Source: Proteobacteria bacterium SG_bin9
GTDB taxonomy: Bacteria > Pseudomonadota > Alphaproteobacteria > Rhizobiales > Xanthobacteraceae
DNA: 64,000 bases
NCBI GenBank assembly: GCA_002083525.1
Contig: LWDM01000023.1
Span: 65,693-129,692, forward strand
Reading direction: 5' to 3'
Part shown: positions 17,199-26,484 of the stretch, piece after piece
How positions within the stretch are numbered: position 1 is the stretch's first letter
Layout of the letters: each line of letters begins with the position of its first letter
Made by a program: the position numbers and the translations under genes
The notes under the pieces: model-generated
The model's database searches: none
Told to the model about the DNA's origin: nothing
The model's input: the letters and a program-made list of their open reading frames with translations, nothing else

Positions 17199-19589
17199 TC
17201 AGGCGCCGCCGAAGTGGATCTTGATCCCTCCCTTGTACGTGATGCCCGGACCGGGGCTCGAGAACAGCACGTCGTTCTGCGTACTGCCTGTGCTGTCCGA
17301 ACGCGGGATCGCGTAGGGGCGATAGAACTTGTCGGTAATGTTATCGATGCCGAAGTTGATCAGGATATCCGGCGTCGGTGCGTAGGCGATGTAGAGGTTG
17401 AAGATGTCCGCCGATGTCGCCGGCAGGAACATGGTCTGGTTGACCTTGTTGTTCGCCGCATACGAAATCCACTGTCCCGAAATCGTCAGCTTGCGATCGA
17501 AGAAGCGCATACCTGCGGTGGTGACGATCTTGTGCGGCTGGATCAGGCTCGAAAGGCCGATGCCTGTCGCCTTCGTCTCGCTTTCAAGATAGTTTCCGGC
17601 GACGCCCGCAAACCAGTTGCCCGCGTCATAGAACAGTTCGCCCTCGACGCCCTGGATGAAGGCCGGACCCGTGTTCTGGAACTGGATGAACTGATTGACC
17701 GTCGTGAACGTGGGCGGACCCGGCACCTGCAGCTGAACGCGGATCGGGTTGAAGGCCACCTGATCGATGAAGTCGACGAGGTCGTTGCGGAAGTAATTGA
17801 TCTTGCCGCGGAAGGAGTCACCCGCCCAAATGATGTTGTCGTACTTGAGATTGACACCGACTTCCTTGGTCTTGCCGATCTCCGGCCGCAGGTTCGGATT
17901 GGGCAGGAAGCAGAACAGGCCCGGCGTTCCGCTCGGGCACGGCACGCTGAACGGTGCGCCGCCGGTGGCATGCGAACCAAAGATAACCGTCTCGGTGATC
18001 GACGGTGCACGATAGCCCTCGGCATAGCTCACGTAAGGCGTAAAGCCCGCGACCGGGGTCACGCCGAGGGTGATCTTGGGCGACAGGCGATCGCCGCTGG
18101 AGTTCGTTCCTCCCGATTCGAGTTCATAGCGATCGTAGCGAACCGCGCTGATGACTTCGAGCCAGGTCGAATAGTTGCTCTTCAACTGCACGAAGGCGCC
18201 GGACACGGTGCGAACGCCGCCCGGGGTCGTCACGTTGGAGTTGCCGCGCGTATCGAAGGTCGAGACTTCGTCACGGAACGCGTCGAAGCCGTAGGTCAGC
18301 GCATTGTTCCAGCCGAGCAGACCGAAACGCGAGGTGTTGTTGACGTCGATGCCGATCGTATCGAGCAGATAGCCGCGGCGGTCGCCCGTACAACCGGTGA
18401 TGTTGTTGCCGAACGTTCCCGCCGGACAGATGCCGCCGTTGGTCAGACGCTGGTTGTAGGTCTTGACCTGATCCTGATCGGTGCGATTGCCGTAGAGATT
18501 GATATTCCAGTCGAAGATCTGATCGTCGGGCTTGCTGTACTTCCAGTTCAGCGTGCCGGTGTAATTGCTCACGTCGGACGCATAGACCGAAGTACCCGCA
18601 ATCGCAGCGGCTGGAGCCGCCGCCGTTGTGGGCCCGCGGTTGAACTGACCGACGTCGTACTGGAAGTTCTGGAAGATGCCGCCGATCTTGACCGTGTGGC
18701 CGTCGGCCGGACGGGTCGTGACCTTCAGCAGGCCTGCAGCAACATCGTTACCCGTATTGCCTATCTCGGTACCCGCGCCATCCTTGTAGTTCGGCTGGCT
18801 GCGATAGACCGCGCCGCCGAACACGTCGACGGTCGGATGTGCGCGCACGCCGCCGAAGATCGAACCCATGCCACCGAAGCCGTTCGACTTGCCACTGCCG
18901 GAGATATCGACGCCCCAGCGTTCACCCGGACGCACGACATCGTCGATGTCCTTGGTGCGGAACGAGACGAGACCGCCGATCGCACCCGACCCGTAGATGT
19001 TCGACGTCGGACCGCGAACGAGATCGATGCCACCGATCAGTTCAGGATCGAGGAAGAAGGCGCCGTTGGCGTTATGGCCGGTACGTTGATAGTTCTGGCG
19101 CGCGCCGTCGACGACGACCGCGACGCGGCCGAAGTCCTGCAGACCGCGAATATTGATCGAGGTCGACGGATCGTCGCCACGTTCCTGCAGCGATACACCC
19201 GGCACCGTGCGAAGGATTTCGCCGATACGGCGCGGCTGCTGCGTCTGGATCTGCTCCTGCGTGATCACGCTGACCGGCGCCAACGCATCGATCGCGCGCT
19301 CCTCGGTCTTGGTCGCCGCAACGGTGATCGTATCGAGCGTCTGCGCACCGCCGCGCGCGGGCGGCGTGACCTGCGCGTTCGCATTCAGCGCAGCATCCTT
19401 CGGCGCCTGCTGGTTCTGACGCTTAGCGTTCTTTTTACGCTTCTTCTGTTTATCTTGCTGCGTCTGCTGGCCGCTCTCGATCTGCGGCGATGCGCTCTGC
19501 GCTTGGACAGCGGCCACATAGCCGAACGTCAACGCAACAATAGATACTCCCCATAGAAGCGCACGCGCGCTTCCGGCCCGGCTAGACAT
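17199..19589 (-). CDS. hmuR: TonB-dependent heme receptor HmuR
   Basis: A 796-residue outer-membrane receptor. A signal peptide (residues 1-31, ending AAVQAQ) is followed by a Lys/Gln-rich spacer. The plug domain begins near LDTITVAATKTEERAID and includes GEILRTVPGVSLQERG, NIRGLQDFGRVAVVVDG and RGPTSNIYGSGAIGG. The barrel carries the heme-receptor signature YAEGYRAP ... NPNL, with a His (GSHATGG) between them as candidate heme ligand. The C-terminus ends in a beta-signal (KGGIKIHFGGA). ATG 19589 was preferred over GTG 19607 because GGGG precedes it. It is divergent from hmuP-T-U-V across a region with a perfect inverted repeat. Confidence 0.93.
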   Translation of the reverse strand: MSSRAGSARALLWGVSIVALTFGYVAAVQAQSASPQIESGQQTQQDKQKKRKKNAKRQNQQAPKDAALNANAQVTPPARGGAQTLDTITVAATKTEERAIDALAPVSVITQEQIQTQQPRRIGEILRTVPGVSLQERGDDPSTSINIRGLQDFGRVAVVVDGARQNYQRTGHNANGAFFLDPELIGGIDLVRGPTSNIYGSGAIGGLVSFRTKDIDDVVRPGERWGVDISGSGKSNGFGGMGSIFGGVRAHPTVDVFGGAVYRSQPNYKDGAGTEIGNTGNDVAAGLLKVTTRPADGHTVKIGGIFQNFQYDVGQFNRGPTTAAAPAAAIAGTSVYASDVSNYTGTLNWKYSKPDDQIFDWNINLYGNRTDQDQVKTYNQRLTNGGICPAGTFGNNITGCTGDRRGYLLDTIGIDVNNTSRFGLLGWNNALTYGFDAFRDEVSTFDTRGNSNVTTPGGVRTVSGAFVQLKSNYSTWLEVISAVRYDRYELESGGTNSSGDRLSPKITLGVTPVAGFTPYVSYAEGYRAPSITETVIFGSHATGGAPFSVPCPSGTPGLFCFLPNPNLRPEIGKTKEVGVNLKYDNIIWAGDSFRGKINYFRNDLVDFIDQVAFNPIRVQLQVPGPPTFTTVNQFIQFQNTGPAFIQGVEGELFYDAGNWFAGVAGNYLESETKATGIGLSSLIQPHKIVTTAGMRFFDRKLTISGQWISYAANNKVNQTMFLPATSADIFNLYIAYAPTPDILINFGIDNITDKFYRPYAIPRSDSTGSTQNDVLFSSPGPGITYKGGIKIHFGGA

Positions 19590-19836
19590 GATGCCCCCAG
19601 TCGTCACTTCAACTTGCGATGGCTGGCGGGCGGGCGCGCTTGTAAGCGGCGGCTAGCTGGCTGTTTTGTTAAGTGCATGTGCTGGAACGCACTGCACCCC
19701 CAGCATTTTCCGTAAAACTCGGTCCCTCGACGGTCAAGCAGAACGGCTACAGTTTACATCTATTGTAAAGTGCACATCTGGAGGCGATGCGGATCAGAAC
19801 CTATACCGGAGAAAATCGGTTCCAGATTAAAAGCGA
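19590..19836. promoter_or_regulatory. Divergent hmuR / hmuP promoter region with candidate Irr-type operator
   Basis: The gap between the heme receptor and hmuP contains a perfect inverted repeat TTTACA-N5-TGTAAA (19753-19758 and 19764-19769). Iron-control elements bound by Irr (a Fur-family protein) in rhizobia have a similar AT-rich dyad form, and in B. japonicum this same divergent region is activated by Irr with HmuP (established there). The match here is to the general shape, not an exact consensus. Confidence 0.55.
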
Positions 19837-20043
19837 ATGACGCAACCTCCACGCGACGGCGCCGCCAATGACGGCCGGGTCACGCAGACTTCAGCAGCGG
19901 AAACGCGGCAGATCGGCTTAACTGCCAACAGTCTGAACGCGCGCGACCTGTTCGCGTCGTCACGCGAAATCTCGATCATTCATGGCGATGAGACCTATCG
20001 TCTCCGGCTGACCGCCCAGAACAAGCTGATCCTGACCAAATGA
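19837..20043 (+). CDS. hmuP: Hemin uptake protein HemP/HmuP
   Basis: A 68-residue protein whose C-terminal half is the HemP domain: ARDLFASSREISIIHGDETY followed by RLRLTAQNKLILTK, the conserved end of the family. In B. japonicum HmuP is a co-activator that works with Irr on the heme-uptake genes (established). It is the first gene of the plus-strand heme unit and its TGA overlaps the hmuT ATG (ATGA). The less conserved N-terminal 30 residues are polar. Confidence 0.9.
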   Translation: MTQPPRDGAANDGRVTQTSAAETRQIGLTANSLNARDLFASSREISIIHGDETYRLRLTAQNKLILTK

Positions 20044-21011
20044 ACATCCCTCGTCTTTCGATCCGCGCGAGCTTTCGGCACATCGCCACAGTCCTGCTTG
20101 CAGCAGCACTTGTCGCAACTGGTCCGGGTGCAGGACGTGCGGTCGATGCCGTCGGCGCGACACTGGCGTCAACAGGAAATACCGGCCGCGTGGTTTCGGT
20201 CGGCGGCGCGGTGACGGAGATTCTCTACGCGCTCGGGCTCGAGGAGCGCGTCGTCGGCGTCGATACCACAAGCCTCTTTCCGCCGCGCGCGCTCGCGCAG
20301 AAGCCGAACGTCGGCTACATGCGCCAGCTCTCGCCGGAAGGCATTCTTGGACTGAACCCGCAAGCGATTGTCGCGATCGAGGGGTCGGGGCCGAAGGAAA
20401 CGATCACGGTTCTGAAGGAAGCGAAGATTCCGCTTGTGACCGTGCCGGAGGATTATTCGGAGGCCGGCCTCAGCGACAAGATCCGGCTGATCGCCAGGCA
20501 GATGGGCGTCGAAAATCGCGGCGCCTGTCTTGCGGCGGCAGTCGAAGGCGACTTCGCCGACGTGCGCACCCTGCGCGAGAAAATTCAACGGCCGGTGCGC
20601 GTGATGTTTGTGATGTCGCTGGTCGCCGGCCGCGCCATGGTCGCCGGCCGCAAGACTGGCGCCGATTCCATCATCACGCTCGCCGGCGGCGTCAACGCCA
20701 TCGACGCGTACGAGGGTTACAAGCAGGTCGGCGAAGAGGCAATCGTCGCCTCGAAGCCCGACATCATCCTGGCCATGCAGCGCAGCAGCGACTCGCTGAC
20801 CGCCGATGCCTTATTCGCGAACTCGGCATTTGCGTTGACCCCGGCGGCCAAGGCGAAGTCATTCGTGTCCATGGATGGCCTGTATCTTCTCGGCTTCGGC
20901 CCGCGCACCGCCGCCGCCGCGCACGATCTTGCCGGCGCGTTCTATCCCGATCTGAAGGCTGCCAAGGACAACTGGAAGCCGCGCGTTCTCTCCGCCGACT
21001 GCCGCAACTGA
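20040..21011 (+). CDS. hmuT: Heme ABC transporter periplasmic binding protein
   Basis: A 323-residue TroA/BtuF-fold binding protein with an N-terminal signal peptide (residues 1-35; IATVLLAAALVATGPGAG). The mature part starts RVVSVGGAVTEILYALGLEERVVGVD. NVGYMRQLSPEGILGLNP holds a Tyr at the position that ligates heme in PhuT/ShuT-type proteins. SMDGLYLLGFGPRTAAAA is the conserved C-lobe element. It receives heme from HmuR in the periplasm and delivers it to HmuU-HmuV. Overlaps hmuP by 4 nt and hmuU by 1 nt. Confidence 0.92.
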   Translation: MNIPRLSIRASFRHIATVLLAAALVATGPGAGRAVDAVGATLASTGNTGRVVSVGGAVTEILYALGLEERVVGVDTTSLFPPRALAQKPNVGYMRQLSPEGILGLNPQAIVAIEGSGPKETITVLKEAKIPLVTVPEDYSEAGLSDKIRLIARQMGVENRGACLAAAVEGDFADVRTLREKIQRPVRVMFVMSLVAGRAMVAGRKTGADSIITLAGGVNAIDAYEGYKQVGEEAIVASKPDIILAMQRSSDSLTADALFANSAFALTPAAKAKSFVSMDGLYLLGFGPRTAAAAHDLAGAFYPDLKAAKDNWKPRVLSADCRN

Positions 21012-22105
21012 TGTCGACGCAGGTTGCAAGCGGAGCTGTACGCAGCGAACCAGCCGCGCGGCCGGCGCGCCCGCCCGCTGTCACGGTTCTCGTCTTGCTT
21101 CTGTTTATCCTGCTCGGCGCCGCCGTGATTGCGGTGACGATCGGCGCGGCAGGAATTCCCTTCTCGCGAATGCTGTCGGCGCTCGGCCTGATCGCACCCG
21201 TTGAGCCGGCTCTCCTCGCGCGCGATCAGCTGGTTCTGTGGTCGATCCGGATTCCGCGCATCGTCCTCACGAGTCTCATCGGCGCGATGCTCGCAGTCTC
21301 TGGCGCGATCATGCAGGGCCTGTTCCGCAATCCCCTCGCCGATCCGGCGCTGGTCGGCGTGTCGAGCGGCGGCGCGTTCGCGGCGGCAGCCGCGATCGTT
21401 TACACCGACAGCCAGTACGGCCAGTCGATCAAGTTCTTGCAGTTCGAGTTGCTGCCGGTCGCAGCGTTCTTCGGTTCGCTGGTCACGACCTTCATTCTCT
21501 ATCGTATCGCCAGCCGCGGCGGCCGCACGTCGGTCGCGATCTTCCTGCTCTCCGGCCTTGCCATCGCGGCGATCGCAAACGCGGGTCTCGGATTGCTGAT
21601 CTTCATTTCCGACGACCGGCAGCTGCGCGACATCAGCTTCTGGCTGCTCGGATCGGTTGCCGGTGCGACCTGGTCGAAAGCCGCCGTGATCGGCCCGATC
21701 GCCTTTCTCGCACTCTCGGCGGTGCTATGGGTATCGCGCGATCTCGATCTGCTCGTCCTCGGCGAAGCGGAGGCGTTCCACAGCGGCGTCAACGTGCAAC
21801 GGCTGAAGACCATCTCGATCATTGCAGTCTCGGCTTTGACGGGCGCTGCCGTCTCGGTCGCCGGCGTGATCGGATTCGTCGGCATCGTCGTACCACATGT
21901 GCTGCGGCTCGCGGTCGGGCCCGGGCATCGATTGCTGATGCCCGCCGCGGCCATTCTCGGCGCGGCGTTGATGGTGGTCGCCGACACGTTCGCGCGCACG
22001 CTCGCCGCACCGGCCGAAGTGCCGATCGGCATTCTCACCGCAGCCATCGGCGCGCCGTTCTTTCTCGCCATCGTGCTGCGGCAACGCTCGGCGATCGGCC
22101 TATGA
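21011..22105 (+). CDS. hmuU: Heme ABC transporter permease
   Basis: A 364-residue FecCD/BtuC-family permease with about nine to ten transmembrane segments. Typical conserved stretches are WSIRIPRIVLTSLIGAML, SGAIMQGLFRNPLADPALVG near 90-110, the helix SVAGVIGFVGIVVPHVLRL near 285-303, and the C-terminal PAEVPIGILTAAIGAPFFL. The GVVVPHxxR-type region contacts the ATPase. It carries heme into the cytosol. The ATG overlaps the hmuT stop and the TGA overlaps the hmuV start. Confidence 0.93.
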   Translation: MSTQVASGAVRSEPAARPARPPAVTVLVLLLFILLGAAVIAVTIGAAGIPFSRMLSALGLIAPVEPALLARDQLVLWSIRIPRIVLTSLIGAMLAVSGAIMQGLFRNPLADPALVGVSSGGAFAAAAAIVYTDSQYGQSIKFLQFELLPVAAFFGSLVTTFILYRIASRGGRTSVAIFLLSGLAIAAIANAGLGLLIFISDDRQLRDISFWLLGSVAGATWSKAAVIGPIAFLALSAVLWVSRDLDLLVLGEAEAFHSGVNVQRLKTISIIAVSALTGAAVSVAGVIGFVGIVVPHVLRLAVGPGHRLLMPAAAILGAALMVVADTFARTLAAPAEVPIGILTAAIGAPFFLAIVLRQRSAIGL

Positions 22106-22902
22106 GCGCCGCGATCGAGGTTTCTTCCGTCTCCGTGCGCGTGAAGTCCGCGACCCTGCTCGACGACCTGTCGCTCACCGTGAACGGCGGCGAGACCGTC
22201 GCCATCGTCGGCCCGAACGGCGCCGGCAAGTCGACCTTGATGCGGATTCTCTCCGGCGACCTGCGTCCGTCGAGCGGATCGGTGAAGCTGAAAGGCCGCG
22301 CAATCGCCGACTATCCGCCGGACGATCTCGCCGCCAACCGCGCCGTGCTGTCGCAGCACATTCAGGTGACGTTCCCGTTCACCGTCGATGAGATCGTGCG
22401 GATGGGCGGCAGTCAGCATCCCGCGGCGGTGGTGCATCCGATGGCGGTGTCGGCGCTCGCGGAGTCCGATCTGCAGGCCTTCGCACATCGCGAGGTGCCG
22501 ACACTCTCCGGCGGCGAACAGCAGCGCTCGCACTTTGCCCGCGTGCTGGTGCAATCGGCGTGCGGTGAACTGCGCAATGGCCCCGGCGTACTGCTGCTGG
22601 ACGAGCCGACCTCGAGCCTCGATCTTCGGCATCAGCTCAATCTGCTGGAATCCGCCAAGCGCCGCGCCGAGCGCGGCATCGCGGTCATCGCGGTGCTACA
22701 CGACCTCAATCTCGCGGCGCGTTTTGCCAGGCGGATCGTCGTGCTCAAGCGCGGCAAGCTCGTCGCCGACGGATCGCCGAACGAAACCATCAATGAGACA
22801 ACGCTGCGTGAGGTCTTCGGCATCGACGCCGGGATCGGCACGACGCCGGACGGCCTCCCTTACATTCTGCCGCAGATGATGACCGCGAGCACGGCCCACT
22901 AA
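22102..22902 (+). CDS. hmuV: Heme ABC transporter ATP-binding protein
   Basis: A 266-residue ABC ATPase. Walker A GPNGAGKST is near residues 36-44, the signature LSGGEQQRSHFARVL near 135, Walker B VLLLDEPTSSLD near 157-168, and the switch His in VLHDLNLAARF. The start at 22102 follows from the ATGA overlap with hmuU; the longer open frame upstream is a shadow of hmuU. Its stop codon abuts the stop of the convergent tcuB-like gene with no base between them, so the two transcripts must overlap at their 3' ends. Confidence 0.93.
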   Translation: MSAAIEVSSVSVRVKSATLLDDLSLTVNGGETVAIVGPNGAGKSTLMRILSGDLRPSSGSVKLKGRAIADYPPDDLAANRAVLSQHIQVTFPFTVDEIVRMGGSQHPAAVVHPMAVSALAESDLQAFAHREVPTLSGGEQQRSHFARVLVQSACGELRNGPGVLLLDEPTSSLDLRHQLNLLESAKRRAERGIAVIAVLHDLNLAARFARRIVVLKRGKLVADGSPNETINETTLREVFGIDAGIGTTPDGLPYILPQMMTASTAH

Positions 22903-24039
22903 TCACTCTTGCGCCGCGCCGGCATGCATACGGCGCTCGTGCGCGTACTTCACCAGCGCGCCGAAGCGATAGATGCCGTGCACGAACTTGCTGTACGGCA
23001 TCGTGACAAAGAAACCGAAGACGAACCCGAGATGCAGCGCCAGCAGCGTGCCCATCGCAGGCGTCGCACGCATCGCCAGCAGCAACAATCCGGTGATCGA
23101 CGTCAGCAGCAGCATCAGAATAAAGCCAGCGTCCATGCCTGACTGGCTGCCGGCGGCCATTGCCGGATCGCGCTGACGTTTGGCAAACAGCAGGCCGATG
23201 GGGCCAATGACGAGTCCGATGCCGCCGATCGTTCCGAGCACGACCGGCAGATCGTAGATACGATACGGCGCATGCCAGTTGAAGCCATAGGCGTAAATCG
23301 TCGCCACGCAGGTTGAGGCGAAGCATAGCCAGAAGCCGTAGAACGTCAGATGATGATAGAGCCTGCGCCGGTCGCGCGGCCGGTCGTCGTCGTTCATGCA
23401 GCCGACGCCGCCGCCATCCAGATAGCGCAGCTCGCCGGCATCCCTGATCGCCTGCAAAAGCGAGCGGACGTCGATCGTGGTACCCATGTCTTTCCAGAAC
23501 AGACGGAAGCCCATCGCGAGCGCGAACAGTGAATAGAGAAATGCTGCACCGAAGATCGCGACCATCGCGCCGTGCGGCATGATCTTGTAGAATGCGCCCT
23601 GCCCCACATGCGTGCCGAACATGACCTTGGGATCGTTGAATGCCATGAAGGCGATCATGAAACCGGCAACACTGAGTGCAGCGATGACGCTGATCATGAG
23701 TCCGTTGCGCTGGAACGCGCCGGAGAGAAACCGCGGCCAGGTGTATGCGGCGTAGGAATCGACGCGCACCGCCGCGAGTGCCTGCGGGACATTCACCGCG
23801 AATTCATGCGGCGTCGCGAACTGGCAGTCGTAATAGCAGGCGCCGCAGCTGTGGCAGAGGTTTGCAATGTAATTGAGATCGGCCGGCGGGAACGCGCGCC
23901 GCATCTCCATGGCCGGGAACACCGCGCACAGCCCTTCGCAATAGCGACAGGCATTGCAGATGGTCATCAGCCGCTCGGCCTCGGCGTGATTGGCTGCCGG
24001 TGACCCGGCCTGCGGGTTGATGCGCGTGATATCCAGCAT
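22903..24039 (-). CDS. tcuB: Tricarballylate utilization 4Fe-4S protein TcuB-like
   Basis: A 378-residue iron-sulfur membrane protein. Two cysteine clusters (CNACRYCEGLCAVFP near 28-42; CHSCGACYYDC near 62-72) bind 4Fe-4S centres. The C-terminal two thirds hold about six hydrophobic segments (for example LMISVIAALSVAGFMIAF). In Salmonella TcuB passes electrons from TcuA-bound FADH2 to the quinone pool (established). The ATG directly follows the tcuA stop codon (TAG then ATG), a tight operon arrangement. Confidence 0.88.
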   Translation of the reverse strand: MLDITRINPQAGSPAANHAEAERLMTICNACRYCEGLCAVFPAMEMRRAFPPADLNYIANLCHSCGACYYDCQFATPHEFAVNVPQALAAVRVDSYAAYTWPRFLSGAFQRNGLMISVIAALSVAGFMIAFMAFNDPKVMFGTHVGQGAFYKIMPHGAMVAIFGAAFLYSLFALAMGFRLFWKDMGTTIDVRSLLQAIRDAGELRYLDGGGVGCMNDDDRPRDRRRLYHHLTFYGFWLCFASTCVATIYAYGFNWHAPYRIYDLPVVLGTIGGIGLVIGPIGLLFAKRQRDPAMAAGSQSGMDAGFILMLLLTSITGLLLLAMRATPAMGTLLALHLGFVFGFFVTMPYSKFVHGIYRFGALVKYAHERRMHAGAAQE

Positions 24040-25437
24040 CTAGTTTCTCACCGTCGCTGCAGCCGTCCGGCCCGCAACGCGGCCGAACACGCTGCCGATG
24101 GTCATGCCGATGCCGGCTGCGTAACCGCGCCCGAGCACATTGCCCGCCATGATCTCGCCTGCGGCAAACATGTTCGCCGACGGCTTGCCATCACTCATGA
24201 TCATCCGCGCATCGCGATTCACACGCGTACCAAGATACGTGAAGGTGATGCCCGGCCGCACCGGATAAGCATAGTACGGCGGCGTATCGATCGGACGCGC
24301 CCAATGCGTCTTCGGCGGCGTCAGTCCTTGGGTATGGCAATCGTCGAGCACCGTGTGATCGAACGTGCCCGGCACAATCGCCGCATTGAAATCCGCGATG
24401 GTCTTGCTCATGACCTCGGGCGACAGCTCGAGCTTCGCGGCCAGTTCGCCAATCGTCTGAGCGGAGATCGGCGGATAGAGCGAGGGCATGAACGAGGTCA
24501 GCGATTTCTGATCGAACACGACGTAGGCGATCTGATCCGGCTGACCAGCGATCAGCCGCCCCCAGATCGCATAGCGCTTCGGCCAGAAATCCTCGCCCTC
24601 GTCATAGAAGCGCTCGGCATTCTTGTTCAGCACCACGCCGAATACGACGCAATCGAGCCGGGTGATGATGCCGCCGTCGAAACGCGGCGAGCGCGCGTCG
24701 ATCGCCATCGCGTGGCACTGAGTCGGATCGCCGACCTCCTGCACGCCCTTGTCGAGCAGCATGCGCAGGATCGTGCCGCGATTATATGGCGTGCCGCGGA
24801 TCAGAAAGTTATCCGCCGCCGCGCCCCAGTACTGCTTGAGCCATTCGATGTTCGCCTCGAACCCGCCTGCGGCAGCGACCAGCGCGCCGGCGCGAACATC
24901 GATCGTGCCCTCGCCCTGCCGCACCTGCGCCGAGAGAAACACGCCATCGTCGACGTCGAGCGAGACGACTTCGGCATCATAGGCAATCTCGACGCCGAGT
25001 TCCTCGGCCGTCAGATAGAGCGCGTTCAGCATGGCGCGACCGCCGCCGAGAAAGAACGAGTTGGTGCGGCCGAGGCTCAGCGTACCGCCAAGCGATGGCT
25101 GAAAGCGCACGCCCTGCTCGCCGATCCAGCCCAACACCTCTTTCGACTGCGCGATCATGAAGCGCGCGAGTTCTTCGTCGGTGTGTCCTTGGGTGACGCG
25201 CTTGAGATCGTCCCAGAACTCGTCCTCGGTATAGGGACCGGTCAACGTGTCGGTCGCCGTATCGTGCGCGCAGCGCATGTTGCGGGTGTGGCGCGTGTTG
25301 CCGCCGCGATAGAACTTCGGTGCGCCTTCGAGCACCAGCACTGACGCACCGGAGTGGCGTGCGCTGATGGCCGCGCACAGAGCCGCATTGCCGCCGCCGA
25401 TGATCAGCACGTCGAAGCGTCGCGTGAAATCCGGCAT
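24040..25437 (-). CDS. tcuA: FAD-dependent tricarballylate dehydrogenase TcuA-like
   Basis: A 465-residue flavoprotein of the fumarate-reductase/succinate-dehydrogenase flavoprotein family. The FAD site is at the N-terminus (DVLIIGGGNAALCAAISARH, residues 9-28). GGNTRHTRNMRCAHD near 48-62 and the C-terminal region NMFAAGEIMAGNVLGRGYAAG are typical of TcuA. TcuA oxidises tricarballylate to cis-aconitate. ATG 25437 was chosen because the FAD motif follows at the usual distance; the longer reading starts at a TTG inside the neighbouring gene. No TctABC or TcuC carrier lies adjacent, so substrate entry is not explained locally. Confidence 0.88.
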   Translation of the reverse strand: MPDFTRRFDVLIIGGGNAALCAAISARHSGASVLVLEGAPKFYRGGNTRHTRNMRCAHDTATDTLTGPYTEDEFWDDLKRVTQGHTDEELARFMIAQSKEVLGWIGEQGVRFQPSLGGTLSLGRTNSFFLGGGRAMLNALYLTAEELGVEIAYDAEVVSLDVDDGVFLSAQVRQGEGTIDVRAGALVAAAGGFEANIEWLKQYWGAAADNFLIRGTPYNRGTILRMLLDKGVQEVGDPTQCHAMAIDARSPRFDGGIITRLDCVVFGVVLNKNAERFYDEGEDFWPKRYAIWGRLIAGQPDQIAYVVFDQKSLTSFMPSLYPPISAQTIGELAAKLELSPEVMSKTIADFNAAIVPGTFDHTVLDDCHTQGLTPPKTHWARPIDTPPYYAYPVRPGITFTYLGTRVNRDARMIMSDGKPSANMFAAGEIMAGNVLGRGYAAGIGMTIGSVFGRVAGRTAAATVRN

Positions 25438-25444
25438 CCGCGTC

Positions 25445-26341
25445 TCAGCCACCGCTGTCGCCCGTTCCATCGGCAATCACGCGGTAGACCACCGGCCAGT
25501 AGAGGTCGCCGAACCCGGCCTCGGTGGTCGCCGCCAGAACGCTGTCGGCATTCTCGGCGCCGTTGAGCTTGAGCCCGACCGACTTCGCGAGATCGAGCGC
25601 GTAGCCGATGTCCTTGCGCGCATACTGCGTCGAGAACGCGCGCTCTGGAAAATTATCGGCGAGCATCGCCTTCATGCCGTGATTGCGGAGCGCGAAACTG
25701 TCGGCCGAGCCCTTGGTGAGCGTTTCGAACAGCACCTTGCCGTCGAGCCCGGCGCGGCGCGCGGTCGCCAGCGCCTCGCCGAGCGCGACCACCGTTTCGA
25801 CCAGCACCATGTTGTTCAGGATCTTGACGATCTGCCCCGCGCCGATCGCACCGCAATGGGTGATATCGGTCGCGAACGTCGCCAGCAGCGGCTTGATGGT
25901 GGCGAACACCGCCTCGTCAGCACCGACCATGATGCTGAGCGTGCCGTCCTCCGCGGCCTGCCGCGTGCGGGCAATGGGTGAATCCGCATAGCGCGCGCCT
26001 TTCGCCGCAAAGCGTGCGGCGAGATCGCGGCTGAGTTCGACCGGCGACGTTCCAAGGTCGACAATGATGTGGCGGCTTGCGGCGCTCGCAAGCAACCCGT
26101 CGGGACCCGCGCACACCGCTTCCACATGCGCGCCGCTCGGCAGCGCGAGGAAAACGATGTCGCAACGCGCCGCGAGATCGGCAAGCGACGCGGCGCGCTC
26201 GACGCCAAATTCGGCGAGCCGCGCGAGCGGCGCGGCATCGCGATCGTAGCCGACGACCTTCGCGCCGCTCTTCTTGGCGAGGTTGCGGCACATCGGCTCG
26301 CCCATCACGCCAAGGCCGACAAATCCGATGGTCTGTGTCAT
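25445..26341 (-). CDS. NAD(P)-dependent oxidoreductase, 3-hydroxyisobutyrate dehydrogenase family
   Basis: A 298-residue beta-hydroxyacid dehydrogenase. The Rossmann motif is at the N-terminus (GFVGLGVMGEPMCRNL, residues 6-21). The substrate region IIVDLGTSPVE is near 91-101 where the family normally has DMSTISP. The catalytic Lys is in GAGQIVKILNNMV near 163-175. It would oxidise or reduce a short 3-hydroxy acid or tartronate semialdehyde. ATG 26341 begins the conserved Rossmann fold directly. It is the first gene of a three-gene unit with tcuA and tcuB, which suggests a role in hydroxy-/tricarboxylic acid breakdown. Confidence 0.85.
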   Translation of the reverse strand: MTQTIGFVGLGVMGEPMCRNLAKKSGAKVVGYDRDAAPLARLAEFGVERAASLADLAARCDIVFLALPSGAHVEAVCAGPDGLLASAASRHIIVDLGTSPVELSRDLAARFAAKGARYADSPIARTRQAAEDGTLSIMVGADEAVFATIKPLLATFATDITHCGAIGAGQIVKILNNMVLVETVVALGEALATARRAGLDGKVLFETLTKGSADSFALRNHGMKAMLADNFPERAFSTQYARKDIGYALDLAKSVGLKLNGAENADSVLAATTEAGFGDLYWPVVYRVIADGTGDSGG

Positions 26342-26422
26342 CCCGTGCCCGCATCGTCGTCGTTCTGAAGAACAGAACGTGTGTTCCAGATCGTCTCCGA
26401 TACGTAGAGCAAGCACAGCCCG

Positions 26423-26448
26423 CGCCGCAAGCGTCGTCGCTTGCGGCG
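26423..26448 (-). terminator. Terminator-like hairpin between PPOX gene and tcu unit
   Basis: A perfect 11-bp GC-rich stem (26423-26433 with 26438-26448, loop TCGT) in the 143-nt gap downstream of the PPOX-type gene. No T-run follows, so termination may be inefficient or Rho-assisted. Confidence 0.5.
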
Positions 26449-26484
26449 GGCCCATTCTATCCGGCGGACTGTGAAGAGAACCGG

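Noticed and set aside
17109..19556. An 815-codon open frame on the plus strand antisense to hmuR
   Set aside because: It is Arg/Asp/Ala-rich, lacks any domain and mirrors a clear TonB-dependent receptor; GC-rich codon bias leaves the opposite strand open.
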